From contig NZ_JARUBF010000001.1 of assembly GCF_029626025.1 (NCBI RefSeq), positions 5,798,001 to 5,862,000 of the forward strand: a DNA stretch of 64,000 nt. The letters are read 5' to 3'. The position numbers and the translations under genes are program-made. Within the stretch, counting starts at the first letter, position 1. Each line of letters begins with the position of its first letter. The notes beneath the pieces were generated by a model that saw only the letters and a list, made by a program, of their open reading frames with translations, was not told where the DNA came from and did no database searches. Below, one piece after another: positions 43,382-52,816 of the stretch. This stretch comes from Solwaraspora sp. WMMD406 (GTDB taxonomy: Bacteria > Actinomycetota > Actinomycetes > Mycobacteriales > Micromonosporaceae).

Positions 43382-45365
43382 GGCCGCTGCCGGTGAGCAC
43401 GAATCCGAGCGGCTCGACACCGGCTGCGTTCAGTCGGGCAGCCAGTCGGCGCAGGTCGGCCAGCCGGGTACGGTCACGTTCGACCAGCACGATCGCGGTG
43501 CCGGCCCGTGCCTGCCGGACACCACGTTCGTCCGACTCGGCCGGGGGTGCGTTGACCAGCACGATGCCGTCCGAGGCAGTCTGTGGGTAGGGTCCGATCC
43601 GGACCGTACCCGCGCCGACGGTGAGCGCGTCGGCGGGCAGGGTCGGCACGGCGACCGTGCCGACGGCAGGCCGGTCACCGGAGGTCGTACGGTCTCCGGA
43701 GGTCGTACGGTCTCCGGAGTCCGGAGACGGTCCGCCGGCGGTGTCCGGGACCGGCTCGCCACCGGCATCCGGATCCGAGGCCAGCCGACCGATGGTGGAC
43801 ATCACGCCAGCGGTGGTCGACGCCGCACCGCCGGCCGCCGGCACGTTCGGCGGGGAACCGACGGTCGCCGTACGCGGGGTCGGGACCGGTCGGGGCGACG
43901 GCCGGCGCACGGGTGTCTGGTCGGCCGGCGTCGGATCGACCACCAGCGGATCAGCTGCCGACGGTTCGCCGGCCGGCGTGCTGGTGGCCGACGGACCGGC
44001 GACAGCCGGATCGGTAGCCGACGATTCGGTGGCCGACGGATCGCCCGACTCGGTGATCCGGGGCAGGATGACCGTCTGATCTGGATCACGCCGGACCCGA
44101 TCCGGCGGCGTGAGCACGTACGTGCTCTCCGGATCGCCGTCCGGATCACTGCCGGGCAGCGCCGCCCAGCTGGTGCCGGAGCCCGTACTGGTGCCGTTCG
44201 TGGTGCCACCGGCACCGAGCGTCGGCGCGGACCCCGCCGGCACGAATGGCCCCGAGGGCACGCGCCGCCGGTCGGCGAGCAACGCGGTACGCAGTGCGGC
44301 GAGTCGGTAGCTGTCGTCTCCGATGTAGACGTCGTGCCCGTCGGCGGCGAGTGCCACCGCCAGGCTGGCGGTCATCGGCGTGGTGTCCTCCCGATTGCGG
44401 GCGGCGACGACCACGACCGGGCTGCGGACGGCGCGTCGGAGCTGCTCCGCGATCGCCATCGCCACGTACCGGATGTCGGCGTCCACGGTGCGGGCGTCGA
44501 CCCGCAGCCCACGGCGGCGGACCGTGCCGAGCAGCGGCAGCCCGGTGACGTCCCGGGCGTCGGCGACGGATCGGACCCGCCGATCGGTCGATTCCCGCAG
44601 GTAGCTCAGCAGGATGCCGAGCACGACGCCGAGCAGCAGTCCCGCCGCGAGATAGAGCGCTCCCGGCTGGCCGTCGGTCGACAGCTGCTGCTGGGCGGTC
44701 TGGGTCACCCACCCGGGGGTGACGTCGATCGCGGCGATCTCGGTCCGTGCCGCGCTGAGCTGGGTCAACTGGTTGCTCAGCGAGGTGAACTCGGCCAGGG
44801 CGGCGTCAGCGGCCGACCCGTCGGCCTGCGCGACCCGGCGTTGGGCGGCGGTCTGCTGCTCGGCCACCGCGTCGATGCTGGCGTCGTAGGACGCCAGCAT
44901 GTCGGTCCGCTGCCGCTCGTACATCTGCTCGCGGACGTCCAGATAGGTCTCGGCGGCGAGGTTGACCATCGCCACGGCGTCGTCCACCGTGTCGTCGGAG
45001 TAGGTGAAGCGCAGGATCTGTCCTCCTGCCGGGACCTCGATCTCCAGCGCCCGGCGGACGGTGACCAGATCGGTGTCCCGGTCGGCGGCGATGCGCGACA
45101 GCACCTCGGTGCTGGTGGCGATGCCGCTTTCGACGTTCATGTTGATGGACCGGTCCGCCCCGGCACCCGGATAGGTGAAGGCGTCGGTGACCACCGGACG
45201 GACGGCGACGACCGCGGTCGCCGAGGCGCTGGGCGGGGCGACGGTCAGATATCCGATCGCCAGCAGCAGACCGGTCACCGCGCCGGCGACGACCGCCAGC
45301 CAGCGACGGAGCGGCACGCGGAGCAGGTCGGTGATGGTCAGGGTCCTCGGTGGCTGGTCACTCAT
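43374..45365 (-). CDS. Wzz/Wzc-like polysaccharide co-polymerase with degenerate kinase fold and long disordered insert
   Basis: 663 aa. Two membrane helices (about 20-42 and 232-252) flank an extracytoplasmic Wzz domain with coiled-coil character (about 135-210). The cytoplasmic part starts like a BY-kinase (VVVVAARNREDTTPMTASLAVALAADGHDVYIGDD), but the Walker A Gly-Lys-Ser/Thr is missing. A Ser/Thr/Pro/Asp-rich insert of about 220 residues follows, then the fold resumes (GIVLVNAPPAESDERG) to the end without a Tyr cluster. It likely controls chain length without kinase activity. Confidence 0.83.
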   Translation of the reverse strand: MSDQPPRTLTITDLLRVPLRRWLAVVAGAVTGLLLAIGYLTVAPPSASATAVVAVRPVVTDAFTYPGAGADRSINMNVESGIATSTEVLSRIAADRDTDLVTVRRALEIEVPAGGQILRFTYSDDTVDDAVAMVNLAAETYLDVREQMYERQRTDMLASYDASIDAVAEQQTAAQRRVAQADGSAADAALAEFTSLSNQLTQLSAARTEIAAIDVTPGWVTQTAQQQLSTDGQPGALYLAAGLLLGVVLGILLSYLRESTDRRVRSVADARDVTGLPLLGTVRRRGLRVDARTVDADIRYVAMAIAEQLRRAVRSPVVVVAARNREDTTPMTASLAVALAADGHDVYIGDDSYRLAALRTALLADRRRVPSGPFVPAGSAPTLGAGGTTNGTSTGSGTSWAALPGSDPDGDPESTYVLTPPDRVRRDPDQTVILPRITESGDPSATESSATDPAVAGPSATSTPAGEPSAADPLVVDPTPADQTPVRRPSPRPVPTPRTATVGSPPNVPAAGGAASTTAGVMSTIGRLASDPDAGGEPVPDTAGGPSPDSGDRTTSGDRTTSGDRPAVGTVAVPTLPADALTVGAGTVRIGPYPQTASDGIVLVNAPPAESDERGVRQARAGTAIVLVERDRTRLADLRRLAARLNAAGVEPLGFVLTGSGRG
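43678..43727. repeat. 18-bp tandem repeat in the copolymerase insert
   Basis: Unit GGTCTCCGGAGGTCGTAC, two full copies plus partial ones, encoding RTTSGD repeats in the low-complexity region. Confidence 0.8.
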
Positions 45366-45906
45366 CGAACTTTTTCACAATCTGCTGCGGGTTGCCGATC
45401 ACCACGACGCGGTCCGGCACGTCGGAGCGGACCACGGTGCCGGCACCGACCACACTGTCCCGGCCGATCCGGACACCTTTCATGACGAGTGCGTGCGCCC
45501 CGATCCAGACGTTGTCGCCGACGACGATCGGCGCTCTGGCCGTCGCGGTCGCCGGTGCGTGCCGCAGATCCGGAGGCAGGTTGTGGAAGTCGTTGTCCAT
45601 CAGCTCGCAGTCGGACAACAGGCAGCGGTCACCGACCTCGACCGTGGTCCAGCTGCCGATCCAGGTGGCGTTGAGCAGACAGTCGGCACCGACCCGGACC
45701 TCTCCCGTCCCGGCGAAGCGAACCAGCTTGTTGAGCCGGGTGCGATCGCCGATCGTCACCCGGACGCCGCGCCGGAGTCGAATCCGGCCCCGGATCTCGA
45801 CGTCACGCCCGAGGCGCAGCCGCGGATATCGCATCCGGTAGTAGCGACGCTTGACGGCGAAGGCCATCCGCAACAACCGGCCGTGGCGGGGTGCGCCCAG
45901 CTCCAC
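45358..45906 (-). CDS. Hexapeptide-repeat (LbH) acyltransferase
   Basis: 182 aa from GTG 45906, chosen because GGAGG lies seven bases upstream; the longer frame to 45972 begins inside a hairpin loop without a ribosome binding site. Left-handed beta-helix repeats (LGRDVEIRGRIRL, VTIGDRTRLN, IVVGDNVWIGAHALVMKGVRIGRDSVVGAGTVV) with the catalytic-type DNDFHN loop as in maltose/galactoside acetyltransferases. It probably O-acetylates a sugar of the polymer. Overlaps the copolymerase start by eight bases. Confidence 0.87.
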   Translation of the reverse strand: MELGAPRHGRLLRMAFAVKRRYYRMRYPRLRLGRDVEIRGRIRLRRGVRVTIGDRTRLNKLVRFAGTGEVRVGADCLLNATWIGSWTTVEVGDRCLLSDCELMDNDFHNLPPDLRHAPATATARAPIVVGDNVWIGAHALVMKGVRIGRDSVVGAGTVVRSDVPDRVVVIGNPQQIVKKFDE

Positions 45907-45947
45907 AGCAACGCCTCCATCCCGACGGACCTGTGCCCGTACGAATT

Positions 45948-45990
45948 GTTGGCGGGCCGACGGCACGATCACCGCCGTCGGCCCGCCAAC
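45948..45990. terminator. 17-bp perfect hairpin between the beta-propeller and acyltransferase genes
   Basis: 45948-45964 pairs perfectly with 45974-45990 around a nine-base loop. It lies between the stop of the upstream secreted-protein gene and the acyltransferase start, so it can end or attenuate transcription before the wzc-wzy-wzx operon. No U tract. Confidence 0.7.
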
Positions 45991-46017
45991 AGCTACCGCG
46001 AGAATATTGCCGATCTG

Positions 46018-48015
46018 TTACTCAGCCGCGAAGAACATGGATCGATTGGTCCAGTCAAGCGCTGGATCCGGTTCGGCCAGGATACTCACGGTCGCCCCGT
46101 CCACCGCAACGTCCGCGGTGGGATCGAAGGGAACGGAACGCAGTCTCCCGTCGGTCGAGCCGTACACGATATTGCCGTTCACCCACGCCATCCCTCGGAT
46201 GGACGGCCAGTACACCCCGATTGTCGGCACCGCGAACTCGGTCGCGCCGAGGTAGTTGCCGTCCAGTTCGAAGTACCGGTAGAAGAGCGAGGTGTTGCGA
46301 CCACTGGCCCGGGTGTAATAAAGACGGCCATCAAGGTAAAAAGCGGCATTCATCTCCAACGCGTTGAACCAGGCGTTGAACCCGGATGCCTCCCAGGGTG
46401 CCCCCACGGTGTTGCCGTTGAACATCGAGATGTTCACCCGGCCGCCGGTGAGGAGGCCGGGAACCGGTCGGGCCCAGTAGATCCGGTCGTGCACCCGCCA
46501 CACCGCACCGGCGTCGACCAGGTTGGCCTGGCTGCTGACCGTCGGGGTGCCGAGGGTCGCCCCGTCGAACGGCACCTTGGTCAGATCACCGGCGGCCGAC
46601 GCCAGATAGAGGTAGCCGGTGGCGGCGGTCGGCGGGTTGCGCGGCACGATGGTCCGCCCACCGGCGGTGGGGAACATGCCCAGCCGGCCATGGTATTCGT
46701 TGCCCATGCCGTCGGAGTCATGGCCGAAGTAAAGCCCGTCCGAGCCGAACCAGAGCACCGGCAGGTCCGGGCCCCAGCTGACCGCCCCGGACGGCAGGGC
46801 CGAGCCGCCGCTGCGCCGAGGGTTCCAGTTGACCGGCATCCCGGTGGCCACGGTGACCGCCCCGATCCCCAGCCGGTCGATCGCCCCGTTGCCGGCCGCG
46901 TCGCTGCGGTTGGGGTTGTTCAGCCAGCGGAAGTGCCCGCCGAGGTAGGCGATGCCGTTGCGGACCGCGACCGCGGTGATCGTGTCGTTGCCGGTGAAGT
47001 TCACCCAGGTCCCGTCCAGGTTGGCACCCCGACCGGCGGTCTCGTACCGCACCAGCGCATCGCAGTACGCGGCGGGCCAGCCGGATCCACCATTGGTGCC
47101 GACGACGAAGTAGCTGCTGTCGTCGCCGAAGTTGAGGTCCTGCACGTAGTGGGTGAAGGTCCGCCAGGAGCAGCCCGGCTCGAACCGGTGGTTGCTGTTC
47201 CAGTCGACGAGGGTCGGCGTACCGGTCAGGTCGATCATGGCGATCTGCTCCCGGTTCTCCCCCGCGACCTGCCGGAAGTTGCCACCGACGACCAGCGTGG
47301 CACCGTCGGGCGCCACATCCAGCGTCCACACGTACGGCGAGACGTCGTGCCGGCCCACCCCGATGTCGATGGTGAACGTGGGATCGATCTCGCCGGTGGC
47401 CGCGTGCAGCCGGGCCAGGCCCGCGTGGGCCGTGCCGTTGACCCAGTTGAAGGCGCCGCCGATGTAGAGGAAGCCGCCGCTGACGTCCATGTCGCGAACG
47501 ACGCCACCGTCGGATCGGCCGGCCCAGGAGGTGACTGTCGCTCCGGTCGCCGGGTTCAGCGCGACCAGGTTGCGTCGGGCCTCGCCGTTGACGGTACCGA
47601 AGACTCCGCCGACGATCAGGTCGCCGTTCGGGCTGACGGCCAGCGCGTTGACCGCGCCGTCCAGTTGTGGCGCGAATCCGGCGACGATCGCCCCGGTGGT
47701 CCGCTCGTAGGCGAACAGGTAGGGGCGGGCCTGCCAGGTCGTCGCCCCGGCCGGACGTACGTCGGTGAAGGTGCCACCTACGTAGATGACATTGCCGATC
47801 TCGGCGAACGCACGGGTCTCGCCGTTACGGGCGTTCGGAGTGTGATCGGCCGGGTTGGCCGACACGACGGTGGCCGGACCAGGCACGGGGACGACAGCGG
47901 CCCAGGCCGGAGTCGCGACGATGGTCAGCGCGAGCAGAGAAGCACCGGCGACCAGGAATGGCGCCCGCGAATGCCGGCGGCCGGGCAGCAGCCAGCGAGG
48001 CTGGGATTGATTCAC
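46018..48015 (-). CDS. Secreted beta-propeller repeat protein
   Basis: 665 aa from GTG 48015, which has GGAGGGA upstream; the frame to 48153 is open but lacks such a site. The signal peptide ends about TPAWA. Blades of about 50 residues follow, with the recurring pattern VGGxF..V.G....ia.l...TG, such as YVGGTFTDV, VGGVFGTVNG, IGGAFNWVNG and VGGNFRQVAG, then more diverged repeats and two paired Cys. No catalytic motif is seen. It may bind or organise the exported polysaccharide. Confidence 0.78.
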   Translation of the reverse strand: MNQSQPRWLLPGRRHSRAPFLVAGASLLALTIVATPAWAAVVPVPGPATVVSANPADHTPNARNGETRAFAEIGNVIYVGGTFTDVRPAGATTWQARPYLFAYERTTGAIVAGFAPQLDGAVNALAVSPNGDLIVGGVFGTVNGEARRNLVALNPATGATVTSWAGRSDGGVVRDMDVSGGFLYIGGAFNWVNGTAHAGLARLHAATGEIDPTFTIDIGVGRHDVSPYVWTLDVAPDGATLVVGGNFRQVAGENREQIAMIDLTGTPTLVDWNSNHRFEPGCSWRTFTHYVQDLNFGDDSSYFVVGTNGGSGWPAAYCDALVRYETAGRGANLDGTWVNFTGNDTITAVAVRNGIAYLGGHFRWLNNPNRSDAAGNGAIDRLGIGAVTVATGMPVNWNPRRSGGSALPSGAVSWGPDLPVLWFGSDGLYFGHDSDGMGNEYHGRLGMFPTAGGRTIVPRNPPTAATGYLYLASAAGDLTKVPFDGATLGTPTVSSQANLVDAGAVWRVHDRIYWARPVPGLLTGGRVNISMFNGNTVGAPWEASGFNAWFNALEMNAAFYLDGRLYYTRASGRNTSLFYRYFELDGNYLGATEFAVPTIGVYWPSIRGMAWVNGNIVYGSTDGRLRSVPFDPTADVAVDGATVSILAEPDPALDWTNRSMFFAAE

Positions 48016-48251
48016 GCTTCCCTCCAGATGGGAAATTTTCTCAGCTAGCGTGCGCCAATCCCAGCCTGCTTTGACATCCACCGATCGGACGCCTGGTCGT
48101 CCCGTGGTTGTCAGGCGGCTGTCGCCTGGTCGTCGACGAACTGGTGTACCCACCTCGCTCGGCCACGACCTACCCGCACCAATGTGGCCGATTCAAGGTC
48201 AGATCACCTCACCGTCGAGTCGTCTCCCGGTCAGATCGTCTTGCTGTCGGC

Positions 48252-50012
48252 TCACCGATTGACAGGTAAAGGCTGTTTGAAGTATGGATCCTTGCCCGCA
48301 GCCGTGAACCCGGCGAGAGCAGACGGCGTGTGGTTCATCGTCATGTCACACGACGCCGACGTGGTCGTCGACCCGGCCGAGTTGAAGTAGACCACCGCTT
48401 TGATCTTCGGGTGGGCCTTGACCGCCGCCGGGAACTGCTCGAACCATCGGCGCTTCGCCCCCGGGTCGTCGGGGTCGAAGTTGGTGCCGAACTCCGCGAG
48501 CATCCGCGGCTTGCCCGCGCCGATCCCGTGCTGGTCGAGCCAGCGGTAGAAGCCACCCACCGTGGTGTGCGGATCCTTCCAGGTCTTGCCGCCGTTGCAG
48601 GCGTAGAAGTTGTACGGGTCGTAGCCGACCCAGTCGACATAGGAATCACCCGGGTAGAGGCCGGCGTACCGGTCGTAGTGGCCCGACCAGCCCATCATCA
48701 CCCACACCCAGACGGCGTTGTCCGCGCCCGCCTTGTCGAACCGCTGGTGCACGTGCCGCCAGGCCCGGACGAAGTCGGCGTCGCTGCCCTTGGCGGGCTC
48801 GTCCTCCGGCTCGTGGTCGAAGCCCATGAACACCGGAACCCCGGTCGCCTTGATCCGACCGGCCACGTCGTCGATCACCGAGTCATACCGTCCGCTGTAG
48901 ACGTCGTGCCAGGTCAACGTGGTGCCGGAGGAGAAGATCCGGGACTCCCAGGCGAAGAACATCAACCGGCCCCCCCGCATCTGCTCCTGCTCGAACTGGT
49001 CCGGGAAGGCGCCGTTGCTACCGGAGTTGGAGAAGTCGTGGTAGCGGTGCACGAGGTCGAACCGCCGGCCGACCTGTGCCTCCACCTCGGCCACCGCCCC
49101 GCCGTGGTCCCAGCCCTTGGCGGCGCTGGTCGGCGAGTACATCCCCCACCATGCCCCGCAGGAGGGGACCAGCAGCGCCGAGACCTCGCCGCAGCCGATC
49201 CCGGGTGCGGGTGGACCGACCGACGGGCTCGCCGCCGGAGGCGGACTTGCCCTGCTCGGCGTGGGCGCGACGGTCGGACTCGGCGGCGGGGCGGTCGACG
49301 CCGGCGCGGACGGACTGCCCGGCGGCGCCGGTACGGTGGTCACCGGTACGCCAGCGGACGGATCCGCGGGCCGGCCGGTGGGCGGATCGAACTCGATCAA
49401 GAGTCGTGGCCGGATCGACGGATCCCGGTATTCCATCGACGGCCAGTAGATCCGATCCGACCGGTCTTCCTGACGGAGCGCGAAGGTGACACGTCCGTTG
49501 CCGGTGACCTGAGCCGACACGTCCCACTCGTTGTATCCCTTGCGGACCTGGGACACGGCCGCCAGCTCGGTCGACGAATCGTCCGCCGAGGTCGGTACGG
49601 TGCTCAACGACGGACGCGGATCACCGGCGTCGACCACGCTCGGATGGACGGCGACCCGGGCGTCGAACCGCTGCCAGGAGTACAGCCGGAGCCGGACCCG
49701 CAGGTTGCGGGCGCCGGGTGGCACAGCGGCGACGTCGAACGCGACGATCGCGTCCCGCGCCCCGCGCGGATTGCGTTCGCACAACCGGGGACAGGTGGCT
49801 AGGGTGGTCTTCACCCCGTTGTCACCGTCCTGGACGACGTCGGTCGCGGTAGTGTCGGCCACCGCCGCGATGGCGATCTCGTCGTCGGCCAGCAGCGGCA
49901 AAGCGGTGATCACCATACCGGCCAGCAAGGCCGCGCTGACTCCCCCGACGATCAGCCGACGACGCCCGGATCCGACCCGCCCGACGGTGGTGCTCAATCT
50001 GTGTCTACTCAA
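48252..50012 (-). CDS. Secreted GH26-like glycosidase with N-terminal DNRLRE-type domain
   Basis: 586 aa. TTG start at 50012 with GGGGGG nine bases upstream. Signal anchor (about 18-45), a jelly-roll DNRLRE-like carbohydrate/structural domain (about 50-210), a Pro/Ser/Thr linker (about 212-270) and a C-terminal TIM-barrel. The barrel resembles GH26: FMGFDHEPEDEP gives the acid/base Glu and MLAEFGTNF the nucleophile Glu. It probably cleaves a mannan-like or self-made polysaccharide outside the cell. It opens the polysaccharide cluster. Confidence 0.82.
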   Translation of the reverse strand: MSRHRLSTTVGRVGSGRRRLIVGGVSAALLAGMVITALPLLADDEIAIAAVADTTATDVVQDGDNGVKTTLATCPRLCERNPRGARDAIVAFDVAAVPPGARNLRVRLRLYSWQRFDARVAVHPSVVDAGDPRPSLSTVPTSADDSSTELAAVSQVRKGYNEWDVSAQVTGNGRVTFALRQEDRSDRIYWPSMEYRDPSIRPRLLIEFDPPTGRPADPSAGVPVTTVPAPPGSPSAPASTAPPPSPTVAPTPSRASPPPAASPSVGPPAPGIGCGEVSALLVPSCGAWWGMYSPTSAAKGWDHGGAVAEVEAQVGRRFDLVHRYHDFSNSGSNGAFPDQFEQEQMRGGRLMFFAWESRIFSSGTTLTWHDVYSGRYDSVIDDVAGRIKATGVPVFMGFDHEPEDEPAKGSDADFVRAWRHVHQRFDKAGADNAVWVWVMMGWSGHYDRYAGLYPGDSYVDWVGYDPYNFYACNGGKTWKDPHTTVGGFYRWLDQHGIGAGKPRMLAEFGTNFDPDDPGAKRRWFEQFPAAVKAHPKIKAVVYFNSAGSTTTSASCDMTMNHTPSALAGFTAAGKDPYFKQPLPVNR

Positions 50013-50117
50013 TGAAACGACCCCCCTGTGGCACGAGCTTGCGGCGCGAGCGTATCGGGGGTAAGCACGGACGCACGTCGGGTAATCGGATATCTAAGCA
50101 ACTGTTAAATTTACCGA

Positions 50118-50129
50118 CGTCATATGACG
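50118..50129. promoter_or_regulatory. Palindrome CGTCATATGACG upstream of the GH26-like gene
   Basis: A perfect 12-base palindrome covering the rdgB stop codon, about 105 bases before the GH26-like start and next to an AT-rich stretch (50088-50113) that could hold its promoter. Its regulator, if any, is unknown. Confidence 0.3.
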
Positions 50130-50749
50130 ATCTTGGAAATCACCTTCGCCATCAGGCGAAACGCCTTCCCCCGGTGGCTGATCGCGTCCTTCTCGGCCGG
50201 ACTGAGCTCGGCATTGGTCGACTGCTGACCGTCACCGACGAAGATCGGATCGTATCCGAACCCGCCGCTGCCCCGGCCGGCCCGCAACAGCCGGCCGGAC
50301 TGGCGACCCTCGACCAGATGCTCCTTGCCCCCGGGCAGCACCAGCGCGGCGGCACAAACGAACGAGGCGGACCGGTGCTCGTCCGGCACGTCGCCGAGCT
50401 GAGCCAGCAGCAGATCCAGATTGGCCTGGTCGTCGCCGTGCCGACCGGACCACCGGGCGCTGAACACCCCAGGCATCCCGCCGAGCGCGTCCACCGCCAG
50501 ACCGGAATCGTCGGCGACTGTCGGCAGACCCGTGTAGCGACATCCCTCCCGCGCCTTCAGCAGGGCGTTCTCCCCGAATGTGAGGCCGGTTTCGGGCACC
50601 TCGTGGTAGGGCTCCAGATCCGCCAGCCCGACCAGCTCGATCCGCGCCACACCCAACGACGAGTCCAGGATGCGCTGCAGCTCGGCGAGCTTCTTGGCGT
50701 TGCGGGTGGCCAGCAGGAGCCGGGGACGCTCGCCCACGGACCCGCTCAC
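50120..50749 (-). CDS. rdgB: XTP/dITP pyrophosphatase (RdgB/HAM1)
   Basis: A 209-aa housecleaning nucleotidase that hydrolyses ITP, dITP and XTP to monophosphates. Motifs: [14 protein letters not shown] at the N-terminus, [36 protein letters not shown] and GFGYDPIF, and the C-terminal SHRGKAF. It overlaps the rph stop by four bases, the widespread rph-rdgB pair. Confidence 0.96.
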   Translation of the reverse strand: MSGSVGERPRLLLATRNAKKLAELQRILDSSLGVARIELVGLADLEPYHEVPETGLTFGENALLKAREGCRYTGLPTVADDSGLAVDALGGMPGVFSARWSGRHGDDQANLDLLLAQLGDVPDEHRSASFVCAAALVLPGGKEHLVEGRQSGRLLRAGRGSGGFGYDPIFVGDGQQSTNAELSPAEKDAISHRGKAFRLMAKVISKIVI

Positions 50750-51474
50750 TGGTCCAACGCCGTCCGCTGGGCCCGGGCCAGCTCGGCGCAGCCGGCGACC
50801 GCCAGGTCGAGCAGCGCGTCGAGCTGGTCCCGGGCGAAGACCGCCGCCTCACCGGTGCCCTGCACCTCGACGAAGTCGCCGTCGCCGGTACAGACCACGT
50901 TCATGTCCACGTCCGCCGCCACGTCCTCCAGATAGCACAGGTCCAGGCGCGGTTCGCCACCGATCACCCCGACGCTGACCGCGGCCACCGAACGGTGCAT
51001 CACCTCGTCGGGCTTGCCGGTGAGCGACTTGCGCCGCGCCAACCACCGGACCGCGTCGTAAAGAGCGACGTAGGCGCCGGTGATCGCGGCGGTCCGGGTG
51101 CCGCCGTCGGCCTGCAGCACGTCGCAGTCGAGCACGATCGAATTCTCGCCGAGGGCCTTGAGGTCGACGGAGGCCCGCAGGCTGCGTCCGATGAGGCGGG
51201 AGATCTCATGGGTACGGCCACCGAGGCGGCCCTTCACGCTCTCCCGGTCCGACCTGGTGGTGGTGGCCCGGGGCAGCATCGCGTATTCGGCGGTGACCCA
51301 GCCGAGCCCGGAGCCCTTGCGCCAGCGCGGCACCCCTTCGGTGACACTGGCGGTGCAGATGACCTTGGTCTCCCCGAACTCGACCAGCACCGACCCCTCC
51401 GGGTGGATGCTCCAGTCGCGGGTCAGCGTCACCGGGCGTAGCTGGCTGCTCGTACGTCCATCAGGTCGTGCCAT
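50746..51474 (-). CDS. rph: Ribonuclease PH
   Basis: A 242-aa phosphorolytic 3'-to-5' exoribonuclease trimming tRNA 3' ends. Family motifs: [80 protein letters not shown] and [17 protein letters not shown]. The start follows a TAGGCT hexamer by six bases, so it probably opens a leaderless transcript that continues into rdgB. Confidence 0.97.
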   Translation of the reverse strand: MARPDGRTSSQLRPVTLTRDWSIHPEGSVLVEFGETKVICTASVTEGVPRWRKGSGLGWVTAEYAMLPRATTTRSDRESVKGRLGGRTHEISRLIGRSLRASVDLKALGENSIVLDCDVLQADGGTRTAAITGAYVALYDAVRWLARRKSLTGKPDEVMHRSVAAVSVGVIGGEPRLDLCYLEDVAADVDMNVVCTGDGDFVEVQGTGEAAVFARDQLDALLDLAVAGCAELARAQRTALDQ

Positions 51475-51480
51475 GCGCAG

Positions 51481-51486
51481 AGCCTA
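51481..51486 (-). promoter_or_regulatory. Leaderless -10 box of rph
   Basis: TAGGCT six bases before the rph ATG on the minus strand. Confidence 0.5.
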
Positions 51487-51572
51487 TGTGCCCGGCCGAC
51501 GGCGACCGATGTCGGGTTGCGCCCCGGTCCTCGTCCCGGCGTCGCGTCCCCCGCCGGTCGGACCGTCGCTCG

Positions 51573-52718
51573 TCAGGCCGCCACCGGGATGCGGGCGGCG
51601 ACGCCGGGAGCGTCCAGCACCGCCTGGTAGTGCTCGATCAACTCGTCGCCGATCGCCGCCCAGGTCCGCCCGGCCACCGCGGCCCGTGCCGCCCGACCGT
51701 ACCTGTCGCGGCGCTGCGGGTCGGCCACCAGGTCCGCGACCGCCGCGGCCAGCACGGCACCGTCGCCCGGCGGAACCAGCAGCCCGGTGCGGCCCGGTGC
51801 CACCAGGTCGACCGGTCCGCCGACCGCCGGCGCCACCACCGGTACGCCGCTGGCCTGTGCCTCCTGCACCGTCTGGCCGAATGTCTCGTGCGGCCCGGTG
51901 TGTACGAAGATGTCCAGACTGGCGTAGAACTCGGCCAGGTGGTCGCCGTGTCTGGCGCCGAGGAACCGTACCGCCGGTAGTAGGCGCTCCAGGTCCTTGC
52001 GGGCCGGACCGTCACCGACCACCACCACCCGAACCCCGGGCAACCGGCTGGTCTCGGCCAGCAGATCGACCCGTTTCTCGGCGGCGAGCCGGCCGACGTA
52101 CCCGACGAGCACCTCGCCGTCGGGTGCCAGCGACCGGCGCAGCCGGGCGCACCGGCGGGCCGGGTCGAACCGGACCGGGTCGATCCCCCGCCCCCAGATG
52201 CGCACCCGGTCGATCCCGTTGGCGGTCAGGTCCGCCGCCGCCGCCGTGGAGGGGGCCAGGGTCCGGTCCGCCGCGTTGTGGATCTCGCGCAGCCATCGCC
52301 AGACGGTCGCCGCGCTCCACCCGAGGTGGTAGGCGCGGGCGTAGGCGGCCACGTCGGTCTGATACACCGCGAGGGTGGGCAGCCGGAGCCGGCGGGCCAC
52401 CGTCAACCCGCGCGCGCCGAGCACAAACGGGCTGGCCAGGTGCACGACGTCCGGGGCGTGTGCGGTCAACACCTCGGTCAACCGGCGGCTGGGCAGGCCG
52501 AGCCGGAAGCTGCGGTACAGCGGGACCGGCAGGCTCGGCACCCGGACCACCGGGTACGGCAGGACGCCCTGCTCCGTACGGCTGGCCGCAGCCGGCGCCG
52601 GGGCGATCACCATCGGATCGTGTCCCCGCGCGACAAGGTGCTCGGCGACCCGGACGACGGAGTGGGCGACGCCGTTGAGATCCGGCGGGAAGGACTCGGT
52701 GACGATCGCGACGCGCAT
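51573..52718 (-). CDS. GT4 mannosyltransferase, MgtA-like
   Basis: A 381-aa GT-B enzyme resembling mycobacterial GDP-mannose-dependent MgtA. N-terminus VAIVTESFPPDLNGVAHSVVRV with the GV acceptor loop; FVHTGPHETFGQTVQEAQASGVPVVAPAVGGPVDLV carries the donor-binding E-x7-E and GG motifs. It likely mannosylates a glycolipid in the inner membrane. It sits between the phosphodiesterase and rph genes, which I recall as adjacent in mycobacteria. Confidence 0.87.
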   Translation of the reverse strand: MRVAIVTESFPPDLNGVAHSVVRVAEHLVARGHDPMVIAPAPAAASRTEQGVLPYPVVRVPSLPVPLYRSFRLGLPSRRLTEVLTAHAPDVVHLASPFVLGARGLTVARRLRLPTLAVYQTDVAAYARAYHLGWSAATVWRWLREIHNAADRTLAPSTAAAADLTANGIDRVRIWGRGIDPVRFDPARRCARLRRSLAPDGEVLVGYVGRLAAEKRVDLLAETSRLPGVRVVVVGDGPARKDLERLLPAVRFLGARHGDHLAEFYASLDIFVHTGPHETFGQTVQEAQASGVPVVAPAVGGPVDLVAPGRTGLLVPPGDGAVLAAAVADLVADPQRRDRYGRAARAAVAGRTWAAIGDELIEHYQAVLDAPGVAARIPVAA

Positions 52719-52816
52719 GGACTCACGGTGTCGTCCATGTGGGTTTCGGAGGCGACACGTCGCTGACCACCGGGCGAACAGTCCGTGACTCCTCCGGCCC
52801 GGTGCCGATCTGCCCT

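Noticed and set aside
45907-45972. Start of the acyltransferase at 45972
   Set aside because: No ribosome binding site and the codons fall inside a perfect 17-bp hairpin; GTG 45906 has GGAGG at good spacing.
45175-48048. 957-codon plus-strand frame
   Set aside because: Runs antisense to the copolymerase, acyltransferase and beta-propeller genes, is low in hydrophobic residues and has no motif.
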